A stretch of 46,740 nucleotides of DNA. Origin: Oceaniovalibus guishaninsula JLT2003. GTDB lineage: Bacteria; Pseudomonadota; Alphaproteobacteria; Rhodobacterales; Rhodobacteraceae. Shown here piece after piece: positions 20,499 to 29,486 of the stretch. The stretch lies in NCBI RefSeq assembly GCF_000299575.1, contig NZ_AMGO01000004.1:1-46740 (forward strand), given 5' to 3'. The stretch's first letter is position 1, and each line of letters starts with the position of its first letter. The translations under genes and the position numbers were made by a program. Under the pieces are notes generated by a model. The model was not told where the DNA came from. It was given only the letters and a program-made list of their open reading frames with translations, and ran no database searches.

Positions 20499-21830
20499 TC
20501 AGCGCAGGGCGTAGGACCGGGTGACTTTGACAGTGGGAACCTGCCCAAGGCGGGCCTTGAAGGTGTCCTTCATCACCTGCACCAGTTCCCGTTCCAGATG
20601 GGCCTGCACGATGAAGGCGTCATGGATGGGCAGGATCGCATGACCTTGCCTTACAAAGTGCAGCATGATCGCCTCTGCAATGTCGCTTTCCAGCCGTTGC
20701 AGGGTCAGGCCCTTGTCGGTGCCCAGCATGGCAGGAACCATCGGGAAGGCGTCCAGCACCTTGGCGCGAAAGCCCTCTGCCGTCATGCCCCACCGGGCGC
20801 TGTCGAAGTTGCGGGGTTCTTCGGTAGCGCCTGTCTTGGCGTTCAGCAAGGCCGCAAGAGTGGCCTTGGCATGGTTCCGTAGATCACCGGGCGCATTCGC
20901 CCCCACTATGGGAGAATAAGGGTCATCCGGTATGGGCTGGCCCGCCTCGGCCAACAGCACCGCCGGGTTGAAGCCCCGGAAGTCCGCTTCGATGGTATGC
21001 TGCCCGTCTATCGTGATCTTGGGCCGCGCATGTTTCTTGATGTTTTGCCACCACCCGCCATAGAACCGGCCTCCGTGGTCGAAGCTGTCCCGATTGAAGA
21101 CCCGATGCAGCCTCACCTTCCGGCCTTTGTAGTCGGGTTTCTTGTCGTGGATCGTTAGCGGCTGCGTTGTATTGATCTCGGACACCTCCAGCTTTGCGTT
21201 GATCTCGGCCAGACGCGCCCGCATCGCCACTGTCCCGAGTGTGTCATCGTATCCGCAAAGCCGGTCTTCCATATTCTTCAATCGGATGGTCTCTCTGCCC
21301 CGGTCCACTTTGAAGTCGGCAAAGGTCCAATCCTCAACTTGCAGTTCGCTTTCGCCTTTTTCGGTTAATGCAAAACGGCTAGTCTGACTGTGGCCGGGAA
21401 GATTAAAGCCGCGCTTGACCATCTCGATAAGGCCAGCTTTGACAAGCCAGTCCTGCACTAGTACGAACCGATCAGCGGTCATGTATCTTGGCCGGTATCG
21501 CCTTTCACGGTCCAAAGCGCCTTGACCGCGATACATACCTATTGTCGTTGGCCACTTGTTGCACTTTGTGCGCATCAGGTTTGCAAGGATTGCACTGCCG
21601 CAGTCGATAAACTTCTGTTCAGTAACTCGGCTCGGTTTGCGGTGCGGGAAAGACGCAGCCCATTCTGCGCATACGTCATCCATGAGCAAGTCGATAAGGT
21701 TTTGTGCATCGGGGTTGGATGCCACAAGATAGGGTTCAAACGCCCACGACTGATCCCCAAGTTGGCTGGGCAGCTTCGCGGCTAAAGCTGCTGCCTTGAG
21801 GGCAAAGGGATGTTTCGGCTCATCAGTCAT
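20499..21830 (-). CDS. element protein with family-A polymerase-like motifs
   Basis: No named family was recognised. From the ATG at 21830 the protein has 443 residues; an ATG six codons earlier is possible and neither has a clear ribosome site. The C-terminal half contains, in order, GRFYGGWW, an acidic EADFRGFNPAVLL segment with Asp283, RNHAK with Arg318 and Lys322, and LPIHDAF with Asp404. This order (Asp; RxxxK; His-Asp) is that of motifs A, B and C in DNA polymerase I and T7-type RNA polymerase, in a shorter spacing. The N-terminal half looks helical and partly winged-helix-like. A replication or copying role for the element is an inference. Confidence 0.6.
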   Translation of the reverse strand: MTDEPKHPFALKAAALAAKLPSQLGDQSWAFEPYLVASNPDAQNLIDLLMDDVCAEWAASFPHRKPSRVTEQKFIDCGSAILANLMRTKCNKWPTTIGMYRGQGALDRERRYRPRYMTADRFVLVQDWLVKAGLIEMVKRGFNLPGHSQTSRFALTEKGESELQVEDWTFADFKVDRGRETIRLKNMEDRLCGYDDTLGTVAMRARLAEINAKLEVSEINTTQPLTIHDKKPDYKGRKVRLHRVFNRDSFDHGGRFYGGWWQNIKKHARPKITIDGQHTIEADFRGFNPAVLLAEAGQPIPDDPYSPIVGANAPGDLRNHAKATLAALLNAKTGATEEPRNFDSARWGMTAEGFRAKVLDAFPMVPAMLGTDKGLTLQRLESDIAEAIMLHFVRQGHAILPIHDAFIVQAHLERELVQVMKDTFKARLGQVPTVKVTRSYALR

Positions 21831-21942
21831 CGCAAAATCTCGGGACATTTTTTCGTGGCCCAATCTATACATCGCCACGGACCAACTTCCCCCATACCCC
21901 ACCCATGCAGGCAGGGATACGCCCCGGCTCGCAACCCGGCCT

Positions 21943-22080
21943 CACCATAGGACAGAAGAAGCGTCAACTGTCGGCACCCGCACCACCTGTACAGGACAAG
22001 AACCGCCGCGTCGTGACCCGCCGCCACTATTGGACGAAGGGAAAGCCAAGGCGGCATTCGGGCCACCTATAGGACGATGG
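21943..22080 (+). repeat. iteron-like direct repeats upstream of the polymerase-like gene
   Basis: Four degenerate copies of a CACCTATAGGACGAAGG-like unit are seen, with their GGAC cores at 21950, 21994, 22032 and 22072, spaced 38-44 bp, close to four helical turns. They lie in the gene-free stretch between the polymerase-like gene and attR (21831-22218). Such spacing suggests binding by one protein, perhaps an origin or an autoregulatory site. The copies are imperfect, so this is moderate evidence. Confidence 0.5.
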
Positions 22081-22218
22081 GAAGGCCACCTGAGCGACAC
22101 CCAGCGGTTGACAGAAACGGCACTTGCGGACCATAAGTGGGGCGTCAAGTGAGACACCAGAGCAACCTTCGCGCTTGGATGTCCAGTTAAGTCAACGACT
22201 TACGAAAATGGTGGATTG

Positions 22219-22235
22219 TCCCTGTCTCTCCGCCA
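22219..22235 (+). other. attR (17 bp)
   Basis: Exact copy of the 17 bp tRNA-Ser 3' end at the right limit of the element. Just inside lies TAAGTC-AAC-GACTTA (22188-22202), a perfect 6 bp inverted repeat that may be an integrase arm site. Beyond it the sequence should be the original downstream flank of the tRNA gene. Confidence 0.88.
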
Positions 22236-22560
22236 TCACCGCTGTTGCGAACACGGACAGGCGCCCATAGCGGCGCGGAAATAGTCGTGTTTTCAAAGGG
22301 CTTTGCCTCCCCCATGCGAACCTCCGAGGCTGCGCGCCAGGCCCGTGCCGGGCTCTGAATGGCTCTCCGTCTCTGTTCGGGCGAACCTCGCGAAATTCGG
22401 TTCGGTCGGATTTTTCCACGCCTTTCCAATGGCCTGAGCTTCAACCCCGCCAAAACTTCGGGCCTTGCGTCCATCGCCTTCAAGGGGAACAGAGCCGCAA
22501 CAGGCGAGAGGCGCAGCCGCTGGGTGCGCTGGCCGAATGGCGCGTAGCGGTGACGGTGCT
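22236..22560. other. gene-free flank right of attR
   Basis: This 325 bp stretch has only short open frames on both strands, none with a family resemblance or ribosome site. It is presumably the former downstream flank of tRNA-Ser. No promoter, repeat or RNA was recognised. Confidence 0.5.
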
Positions 22561-24366
22561 CTAAGCTTGCCGGAGGCGAACTCGAAGCGGGTTTGCGTAC
22601 TCACCGTTCCGATCCCAAAGGCGTCGTGCGCGATCAGATATGGCGAAAAGGAACGGGTTCCGAAGATCGGCTTCACCAGCGAGGATGATGAGGTGCGCTT
22701 GAGCACGGGACGCGGCAACGTTGATGAGCCGACGACCGGTCTCGCTGTTCAGAAACGGGCTCCCAGCATCGACGGGATCGAATATCACGATCTTTCGCTC
22801 GCTACCCTGTGCTCGGTGGACTGTACTGACACGAACTTCCTTCTGCCCCTGGCGTCCAAGCATCGACCTGATGAGCGCGCGCTGAGCGCGGAACGGTGTA
22901 AGGATCAGGATGTCGTCTGCTTCAACGTAGGATCCGAGCAGCTCGTGGACCAAGGCGGCGATGATTTCGGCGGATGCGAAACGGATCTTGCCATTGTACT
23001 TCTTCGACCAGGTCGCGTCGCCTGCACGGTCGTCTATGAGTACACGCGGTATCTCTCGACCATCGAGATACCATGGAGAACGAGCTCGCTTCCATTCCGG
23101 ATCTCGAGCGGCTTTTCGGCATACAATGAGCTCGCCACCGTAGAATGTGTGCGAAACGATATCGCAGACGCCTTGGCACATCCGCGATTGCTCATTGAGG
23201 AAGACGCTGGGAGCATCCTTGAAGACGTCAAACGCTGTCTTGCCGAGGATCGCTTGCGTTGACAGATCGTCGCTTTGGACGATTGGAGCAAGCTGTTGCG
23301 GGTCTCCAGCAAACGTGGCGCATTTCGCGATGCTGGCGACCATCAGAGCCGCCGGCAACATGATCTGACTGGCTTCATCAGCGATTGTGAAATGCCACGC
23401 CCCAACGCCGGGGTTCGCGATGCTGTCGAAGTGGCGGAATAGGGAGTTGGTCGTGATCGCGACCACGCGCGAAGGAGCTGAGATGTGCGCGACATCCGTC
23501 TTCAGCTTGGCTCGCGCAGCCTCCAATTTCTCTTTCCAGGCGACGTAGCGCTCGATGTCGCTCTTCGACGGCTCCTCGAGCTCCAGCATGCTGATTTCCA
23601 GAGACGCCTCATAGATGCCCTTCGCGAGCAAATGATCACGACCGCGGAATTTTTGCGTGTCGAAACGGGAGCCTATCCGCTTCATGGACTGTCGGAGATC
23701 GTTACGACCAATTCGAGTTAACCAGTCATCCGCGGCAATCAGCGCCGAATCGACTGCCGTGTTTGTTGGGCCGCTGACGAGAATCTTCGCGTTCGTGAAC
23801 CGGGTTAGCAAATACGCTATCATGCAGCCAATCGTGAACGTCTTGCCAGTGCCGGGCGGCCCATGAAGCAATCCCACGCGGTTCAACGGCAGTGAGACAG
23901 CCTGCACCTGCCGAACGCGGAGCATAGAAAAACCCGCGGGAAGCGCCTTCGTTTCCGCTGCGGGCTCTTTCTCACTCCGGCGTAGAGCCGCAGCAGCTTT
24001 CTTCCTGGTTCGCTCCCGCTGCCATAATTCAATGAGTGGCGTGATGAAGTCCTGGGGATAAAGTGTGACGCGTTCATCCGCGTCCGGGAGTGGGCCCTGG
24101 ACGAAGCGAAGGGCAAACTCGCCTTTGTCGGGGTCGACAACAACGACCTCCCCCCTGCCGCCGGCCTCACCGTACCAAACTGCGCGCGAACCCTCGAGAC
24201 TTTCATCAAGCGCAGCACTCGAACGTCCATCGCGCATGGGTTCGACGGCAAGAACGACAAGATTTGCTTGCCGCCGTGACGACAAGACCTTGAACGGCAG
24301 CCCGCGCTGCGCCGCTGTTCGCTCGTCCTCAAGAGCAGACAGAATCTTGTCCGCAGTGATAGCCAT
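22561..24366 (-). CDS. SF1 helicase, UPF1/DNA2-like, stand-alone
   Basis: This 601-residue protein is a superfamily 1B helicase related to IGHMBP2/UPF1/DNA2. It has GPPGTGKT at 169-176, DEAS at 330-333, GDPQQLAPI near 354, HRAQGSER at 517-524 and the ASRA motif VI at 551. The first 140 residues form a beta-rich region like the 1B domain of this group. No nuclease or accessory domain is fused. The start MAITADKIL has GGGA 6 bases upstream. It stands alone between two mobile elements, a position common for defence genes, but no partner gene is visible. Confidence 0.88.
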   Translation of the reverse strand: MAITADKILSALEDERTAAQRGLPFKVLSSRRQANLVVLAVEPMRDGRSSAALDESLEGSRAVWYGEAGGRGEVVVVDPDKGEFALRFVQGPLPDADERVTLYPQDFITPLIELWQRERTRKKAAAALRRSEKEPAAETKALPAGFSMLRVRQVQAVSLPLNRVGLLHGPPGTGKTFTIGCMIAYLLTRFTNAKILVSGPTNTAVDSALIAADDWLTRIGRNDLRQSMKRIGSRFDTQKFRGRDHLLAKGIYEASLEISMLELEEPSKSDIERYVAWKEKLEAARAKLKTDVAHISAPSRVVAITTNSLFRHFDSIANPGVGAWHFTIADEASQIMLPAALMVASIAKCATFAGDPQQLAPIVQSDDLSTQAILGKTAFDVFKDAPSVFLNEQSRMCQGVCDIVSHTFYGGELIVCRKAARDPEWKRARSPWYLDGREIPRVLIDDRAGDATWSKKYNGKIRFASAEIIAALVHELLGSYVEADDILILTPFRAQRALIRSMLGRQGQKEVRVSTVHRAQGSERKIVIFDPVDAGSPFLNSETGRRLINVAASRAQAHLIILAGEADLRNPFLFAISDRARRLWDRNGEYANPLRVRLRQA

Positions 24367-24499
24367 CAATATCCCGACCTGGAACCAAAGGGGCAGCACG
24401 AGCCCCTTCCTGACGGCAGGATAGTGCGGGATCGCAAGTCACCGCAATCAAAAGAAAAACGGTATCTGCGTTCTTTCCAGGATCTGATCGACAGAGAGT

Positions 24500-24886
24500 T
24501 CAGTCAGGATCAAACACCCGTCCCGGCTGCTCTTCCCACGGCAGAGACGCGACGAAGCACAGGTCGTAGATGCTGATCGTCGAGGGCTCTCGGTGGACGA
24601 CCAACCGCTCGAGGACGTCAGGCGCGAGCCATGCGAGGCGCATCAGACGGCTGACGTAGCGATCGGACAGGCCCTCGTCGCCGGCCAGATCGCTGAGCGT
24701 GGCAACGTCGCCGCGTTCCAGCCGCTGCCGCCAGCCCCATGCCCGGCCAATGGCGCGCAGGAGGTGCGGATCCTGCCCGTGGTCCATGGCGGCCTCGACA
24801 TGCTTCGGCGGCAGAATGCGGGGGCGGCCGCCGCGGCGGCGGAGTTCGAGCGGGATGACGATGCGCAGGGTCTCGGGCTGGGGCAT
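24500..24886 (-). CDS. HTH protein downstream of the serine recombinase
   Basis: The 128-residue product has a ParB/HTH-like centre (LSDLAGDEGLSDRYVSRLMRLAWLAPDVLERLV) and a basic start. Proteins of this sort follow large serine recombinases in many alphaproteobacterial prophages and may act as a recombination directionality or accessory factor; that role is unproven. Its ATG overlaps the recombinase stop by one base (TGATG). Confidence 0.8.
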   Translation of the reverse strand: MPQPETLRIVIPLELRRRGGRPRILPPKHVEAAMDHGQDPHLLRAIGRAWGWRQRLERGDVATLSDLAGDEGLSDRYVSRLMRLAWLAPDVLERLVVHREPSTISIYDLCFVASLPWEEQPGRVFDPD

Positions 24887-26208
24887 CAGGCGACCTCCTT
24901 CTTCGGCGGAGCCATCAGCGCGGCGATGGCTCCGAGGCCTTCGTGACGCAGGTCGATGGCAAGGCCCGCCTCGCTTACCGTGATGCGCGCGACCAGCAGC
25001 TGGACGATTCGCGCCTGCTCGGCCGGGATGAGCGCCTTCCACAGGTCGTCGAACTGCGCCAGCGCGGCGAGAACGGTGGTCTCATCGAGATCGGGGCGGT
25101 CCTTCCGCACCGCTCGCGCGGTGCGCGCCGCCACCTCCGGCGTGCGCAGCATCCGGCGGATTTCGCCGATGACTGCATCCTCGACCATGGCACCCGGCAG
25201 CCGCTGCGGCCCCCGTAGCTCAGCCGCCGGGCGCTTCCGGATCACGTCCATCGAGGTGTAGTAGCAGTAGCGCTTTCCTTTCCGCTTGGTGTGGTGGGGC
25301 GTCATGGCCGCACCCGTCTCGGTGAAGATCAGCCCGCGCAGGAGCGCTGGCTGCGCCGCGCGCGCCACCGCCCCGCGGGCGACGCGGTTGTTGGCGATGA
25401 CGGCGTGGACCTCGTCCCACAGCTTCTGGTCGATGATCGCCTTGTGCTCACCGAGATAGACCTCGTCCTTGTGCACCGCGAGGCCGAGATAGACCTTGTT
25501 GTGCAGGAACTTCAGCAGGTAGCCCCGGTCGAACACTGCGCCGCGCTTGGTGCGGATCCCGCGTGCGTGCAATTCCTTTAGCACCTGCGCGGTGGAACTG
25601 GAGCGGGCGTAGAGGCGGAAGATCGTGCGGACCTGCTCGGCCTCGACTGGCTCGATCACCAGCTTGCGGTCCTTCACCACATATCCGAGCGGAACCGGCC
25701 CGCCCATCCACATGCCCTTCCGGCGCGAGGCCGCAAACTTGTCGCGGATGCGCTCGCCGATCACCTCGCGTTCGAACTGGGCGAAGCTGAGCAGGATGTT
25801 CAGCGTCAGGCGGCCCATGGACGTCGTGGTGTTGAAGGACTGGGTGACCGAGACAAAGGTGACGCCGTGGCGGTCGAAGATCTCGACCAGCTTCGAGAAG
25901 TCCATCAGCGCGCGGCTCAGGCGGTCGATCTTGTAGACCACGACCACGTCGATCAGCCCGGCCTCGATGTCGGCGATCAGCTGCGTCAGCGCGGGCCGGT
26001 CCAGCGTCCCGCCGGAAAAGCCACCGTCGTCATAGCGGTCCCGCAGCGCCACCCAGCCCTCGGCGCGCTGCGAGGCGATGTAGGCCTCGCAGGCTTCCCG
26101 TTGGGCGTCGAGGCTGTTGAACTCCATGTCGAGCCCTTCCTCGCTCGACTTGCGTGTATAGATGGCGCAGCGCAGGCGGCGGACGGGTTCGAGCTTTGCG
26201 CGGCTCAT
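24886..26208 (-). CDS. large serine recombinase
   Basis: This 440-residue recombinase should integrate and excise the prophage. The resolvase domain carries the catalytic Ser21 in YTRKSSEEG, DRYDDGGFSGGTLDRP and KIDRLSR. A recombinase domain follows from about residue 160 (MGGPVPLGYVV...), then a zinc-ribbon-like or coiled region (the expected cysteines are not obvious). The start at 26208 overlaps the DUF2924 stop (ATGA). The longer open frame to 26319 is a shadow of DUF2924. Confidence 0.93.
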   Translation of the reverse strand: MSRAKLEPVRRLRCAIYTRKSSEEGLDMEFNSLDAQREACEAYIASQRAEGWVALRDRYDDGGFSGGTLDRPALTQLIADIEAGLIDVVVVYKIDRLSRALMDFSKLVEIFDRHGVTFVSVTQSFNTTTSMGRLTLNILLSFAQFEREVIGERIRDKFAASRRKGMWMGGPVPLGYVVKDRKLVIEPVEAEQVRTIFRLYARSSSTAQVLKELHARGIRTKRGAVFDRGYLLKFLHNKVYLGLAVHKDEVYLGEHKAIIDQKLWDEVHAVIANNRVARGAVARAAQPALLRGLIFTETGAAMTPHHTKRKGKRYCYYTSMDVIRKRPAAELRGPQRLPGAMVEDAVIGEIRRMLRTPEVAARTARAVRKDRPDLDETTVLAALAQFDDLWKALIPAEQARIVQLLVARITVSEAGLAIDLRHEGLGAIAALMAPPKKEVA

Positions 26209-26705
26209 GAGCGGGCCTCCGCGCCATGGGCCAGCCCGAAGAACTTCCACCCGTTCCAGTGACTGCCGGTGATCGCCCGCACTGCGGCCGAGAGCGACTT
26301 GAAGCGCCGCCCCTGCCATTCAAAGCCTTCGGTCAGCACCGTGACGACCTGCTCCTCGCCCTGCCATTCGCGCACCAGCTTGGTGCCGGGGATCGGGCGG
26401 CGGGGATCCGCGATCAGCGGGCCCGGCGCGCCCGTGGCGACCTCTGCCGCCAGCGCATCCAGCGTGCGGCGTGTGGCGGGCTTGATGCCGCCATGGGCCA
26501 GTTCCTGAATGCGATAGCCGATACGCAGCTCCAGGTTCCCACGACTGGCGTTGGGGGCGTGCTCGCCGAACATCACCCGCCACTTGCTCTGCAATTCGGG
26601 CACCGTCATCGCCTTCAGCGCCGCCAGTTCGGCCAGGACGTCAACCTCCGCCGCCTGGCCGGTGAGCGTAGCCTTTGCGCCTGATTTCCTTGCGTTTTTC
26701 TTCAT
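26205..26705 (-). CDS. DUF2924 protein
   Basis: This 166-residue basic protein fits DUF2924: a helical N-terminus (VPELQSKWRVMFGEHAP), then a C-terminal PGTKLVREWQG...GFEWQGRRFKSLSAAVRAITG...WNGWKFFGL segment like a small DNA-binding domain. The gene sits directly before the serine recombinase in this and other prophages, so it probably helps recombination. Both ends overlap neighbours by four bases. Confidence 0.9.
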   Translation of the reverse strand: MKKNARKSGAKATLTGQAAEVDVLAELAALKAMTVPELQSKWRVMFGEHAPNASRGNLELRIGYRIQELAHGGIKPATRRTLDALAAEVATGAPGPLIADPRRPIPGTKLVREWQGEEQVVTVLTEGFEWQGRRFKSLSAAVRAITGSHWNGWKFFGLAHGAEARS

Positions 26706-26959
26706 GCGTCGTCTCCAACTCGGTTTTGCACCTGTCTCCGACGACGGCGTCTGAGGGCGAGAATGTCCAGCGAACTGTCTCCGTCGAGCGGAGAATTTTC
26801 GTTCATTTCCCGTGGGTTGGTGCGCGCGACGGTGCTGGCGAGGATGGCGGCCAGTTCCGCCAGCCGCTCATCGGTCGTGAGCGTCTCGGCGGGTGGCGCG
26901 AAGGCGATGTCGTCTTGCATGGGGAGCGAACCTCCTGAGGCGGTTTGCTCCGTGTTCAC
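26702..26959 (-). CDS. small protein, first gene of the recombinase module
   Basis: The 85-residue product is acidic at the start and ends in a run of arginines (LRRRRRRQVQNRVGDDA). I recognise no family. Its stop overlaps the DUF2924 start by ATGA, which supports real translation; an internal Met at residue 14 could be the actual start. It opens a four-gene unit with DUF2924, the recombinase and the HTH gene. Confidence 0.65.
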   Translation of the reverse strand: MNTEQTASGGSLPMQDDIAFAPPAETLTTDERLAELAAILASTVARTNPREMNENSPLDGDSSLDILALRRRRRRQVQNRVGDDA

Positions 26960-27051
26960 CGCGCGTGGCGATGGATTTCAAGTTAAAACAAGGGGTTGTC
27001 GTATGCCCGCGTGCTCACGCGTAGCTTATGGTATCCAACGACGACATGACG

Positions 27052-29486
27052 TCAGACGCCAATCTGGGCAACATTCAGGTTCGCGATCGCCGTTTCTACT
27101 TCGGTGTAAAGGTCAGCCTCAACGTCACCGGCATCCAATTCAACGACAAGTGCAAAGCGCGCCGCCTTCCGGTCGACGTTCTGAACCGACTTGGATTTCC
27201 ACCATCCCGCCACTGGTTGGACGGCGAGGAGATTTCGCTGTGCGAGATCCGAGGCAGGACAACGAAGCTCATCGATGTGCAGGGAACCCACGTCACGCCA
27301 GTTGCGACCGAAGATCCAGCCGTCATTGTCGGCTACCGGATCGGCATCCGAGTCATCGGCCAGCTTGTTTATCCGTGCCTGGAATTGCGCCCGGTTCTCG
27401 TTGGCTCGGTTCAGCTTGAACCGCAGATTATGGGAGGCATAGCGGAATTTCGAGCCGCGAGCCGCTTCCGAAGGATTGGGTTCGACAAAAGTGCTGAGTG
27501 CCACGCGAAGAGTGACCTCCGTCGCACCCAGCTGCCGGAGCGCCTCTCTTGGCCAAGGCAGCTGGAAAAATTTCATCTGGTTGTGGACGGGCTCGGCTCC
27601 AGCGGTGGCGCTTGGCCGGTACGGAGTGATCGTGTCTTGAACGATGAGGGACAGAGCATTTTCGGCGCTACGCCTTGCGCGCGCCTGATCGGGCACGCCG
27701 TAGCCGTATCTCTGAAACAGTCGTACGAAGTCGCCCTTTGAAGGATTTGCCGGAAGGTGCGCCTCCATCTGCCGCGTCCATCGCGCAGACGAGACGAAAA
27801 TCGCCCGGATCGTTTCCGGCCACAGGTGTGGGTAGTCTTCCCAAAGCTCGGTGATCGCTTTGGCTGCCAGCGCCGTCGCGGCGCTTGTGTCAGCAGTCGT
27901 CGTAAGCGACCGCAGTGGGTATTGATGGTCCGTGGTAAGCAGCGAGAGCGCCGGGTGACTCAATGGCGGCGGAAGGTGATCTTGAACCCAGTTTCCGCCC
28001 TCCATCACGATGTCGGGCTTGATCGGCCAGTGTTTCGACCAGCTTGCGGTGCGCGACGAAGGTGCCAGATCGCCTGCAATAGCAACGGCCTGCCCGGGCA
28101 GGCCAGCAGGCATCCTCACCTTTTCGGTGTAGGCGCCGACACAGATAGAGTTCCAAGCCTGTGCCGGAGATTCAATCTCGTGGTCGGGGTCGTCGCAAAC
28201 CGAAAGGTATTCACCTCCCTGGAAGCGGTTCTGGTCAGTGTTGCCTGCGGAAAGCACGAATAGCCGCTGTCGATTCTGATTGCCCGACACGCCAGCTGTC
28301 AGCTGATCGATTTCGCTCGACCATGAAGTCGGTGCGCCGTCATGAGGTGTGTCTTCGTCGGTCGTGCTGGCCATCGAAAACGTTCGGCCGCGCTCGGCAT
28401 TTGCCTCGACCGCGTTGACAGCATTGAGCACTACGGCTCCCAGCAGATGGTGAGGGTTCTGGCCAGCATCAGGGATGATCTTGGCAGACTCGAGCCGATG
28501 CCTGACATGAACCGGCATGTTGCTTTGGATCACTGGCAGCAGGTCTCCGTAGAGCGAAAGGCCCGCCAACTGTGTGCCGTGCCCACGGCTGTCGTCTAGA
28601 CTCCAGCCCGGTTCCGCTGCGTGGCGGTCGGCCGGGTCAAGGAAAGGTCGAATCAAGGGATGATTCAGCCCGATGCCGCTATCGAGGAGCGTGATGCATC
28701 GCGGATCCGCAGCGTCGGGGGGCTGCAATAGATCCTCCATCGCTCGCGCCCACTCAGCCTGTTCTTCAGGCGGCATTCCTTCGAAAAAGTCGGATAGGAC
28801 CGTGGGCGCGGCGAGAGCTTTCACTGTTCCATAATGGCGAACAGCCTCGGCGATCTGGTCGTGGGTGCCATAACCGATGACGACAACGTCCTCGGGGAAC
28901 TGCAGACGATCGGCCTCGAAACGGATCCCGAGAGCGTTTGCCCGCTCAAGAAATTGGTCGGCTTCGTTTCTTTCTAACCATATCTCCCAGGGATGGACCG
29001 GGCCCTGAGCGGGAAATCTCGCATGCGGGCTCCGCCAGAGGGCGCGCAGTCCTGCTTCGACGATGGCCGAGATGCTTTGCACGAAATCCGCGTTTTTTGG
29101 CCTACCCTTCTTCGTGTTCTCGTCTTGGAAGGCCTGGACCTTCTTCCGCAGACTGCTTACGCCGGTTGGCGACGCGAAACGGTTGCACGGGCCGGAGCTG
29201 CTTCATTCTCGGGGTCGGTAGAAACCTTTAGAAGACGGAGGCCGCTGGCATCCAGGCTCTTCGTCACAAAGGGTTCGTTCGGCCTCGCTTGGATCTCGAG
29301 GTAGACACCGGGGCGGTCCTGCGCGGCCAAATTGCCGATCTCGTCAATCGCTCGGAGGAGCGCCTGCGCATGTGCGCGGCGGTTCGGTACGTCACTCGGT
29401 CGCCTTGGCTGACCTCCGCCCTTGGCCTGAAACGCGACCGCCTGTCCGAGGTTGTTTACGATCAGATGAGGGCGATTTCGTTCCAT
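27052..29486 (-). pseudogene. ietS: IetS-like subtilisin (S8) protease, one frameshift
   Basis: IetS is the protease partner of the IetA ATPase in a two-gene phage-defence and plasmid-incompatibility system. The N-terminal part (MERNRPHLIVNN..., 29486 down to a stop at 29157) and the protease part are in different frames; the protease frame reads TGVSSLRKKVQAF directly opposite the break, so one event (minus one or plus two bases) near 29160-29175 separates them. The protease part holds the triad: Asp in TLLDSGIG, His in RGHGTQLAG and Ser in DTSAATALA, and its C-terminus is complete. If the shift is real, translation would need frameshifting or an internal GTG at 29082. Confidence 0.82.

Larger units (their letters stand above)
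12945..22235. mobile_element. 9.3 kb integrative element in tRNA-Ser carrying Type III restriction-modification
   Basis: An exact 17 bp copy of the tRNA-Ser 3' end recurs at 22219-22235. Directly inside attL lies a tyrosine integrase reading inward, the usual layout for tRNA-targeting islands. Cargo is a membrane protein, an XRE regulator, res, mod and a polymerase-like protein. Base composition is visibly lower in GC than the flanking chromosome. No conjugation or relaxase genes are present, so it must move by help of another element or by passive transfer. Confidence 0.9.

Noticed and set aside
22359-22547. Short open frame right of attR
   Set aside because: No ribosome site, no family and overlapping frames on the other strand of equal length. 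High GC alone keeps such frames open.
24500-26959. Integration of the right-hand prophage at the same tRNA-Ser
   Set aside because: Its recombinase is of the serine type, which rarely uses tRNA ends, and no third copy of the 17 bp repeat was found in the window.
27028-27741. 237-codon plus-strand frame under the ietS gene
   Set aside because: It is antisense to a protein with a complete catalytic triad, and its translation has no recognisable motif.
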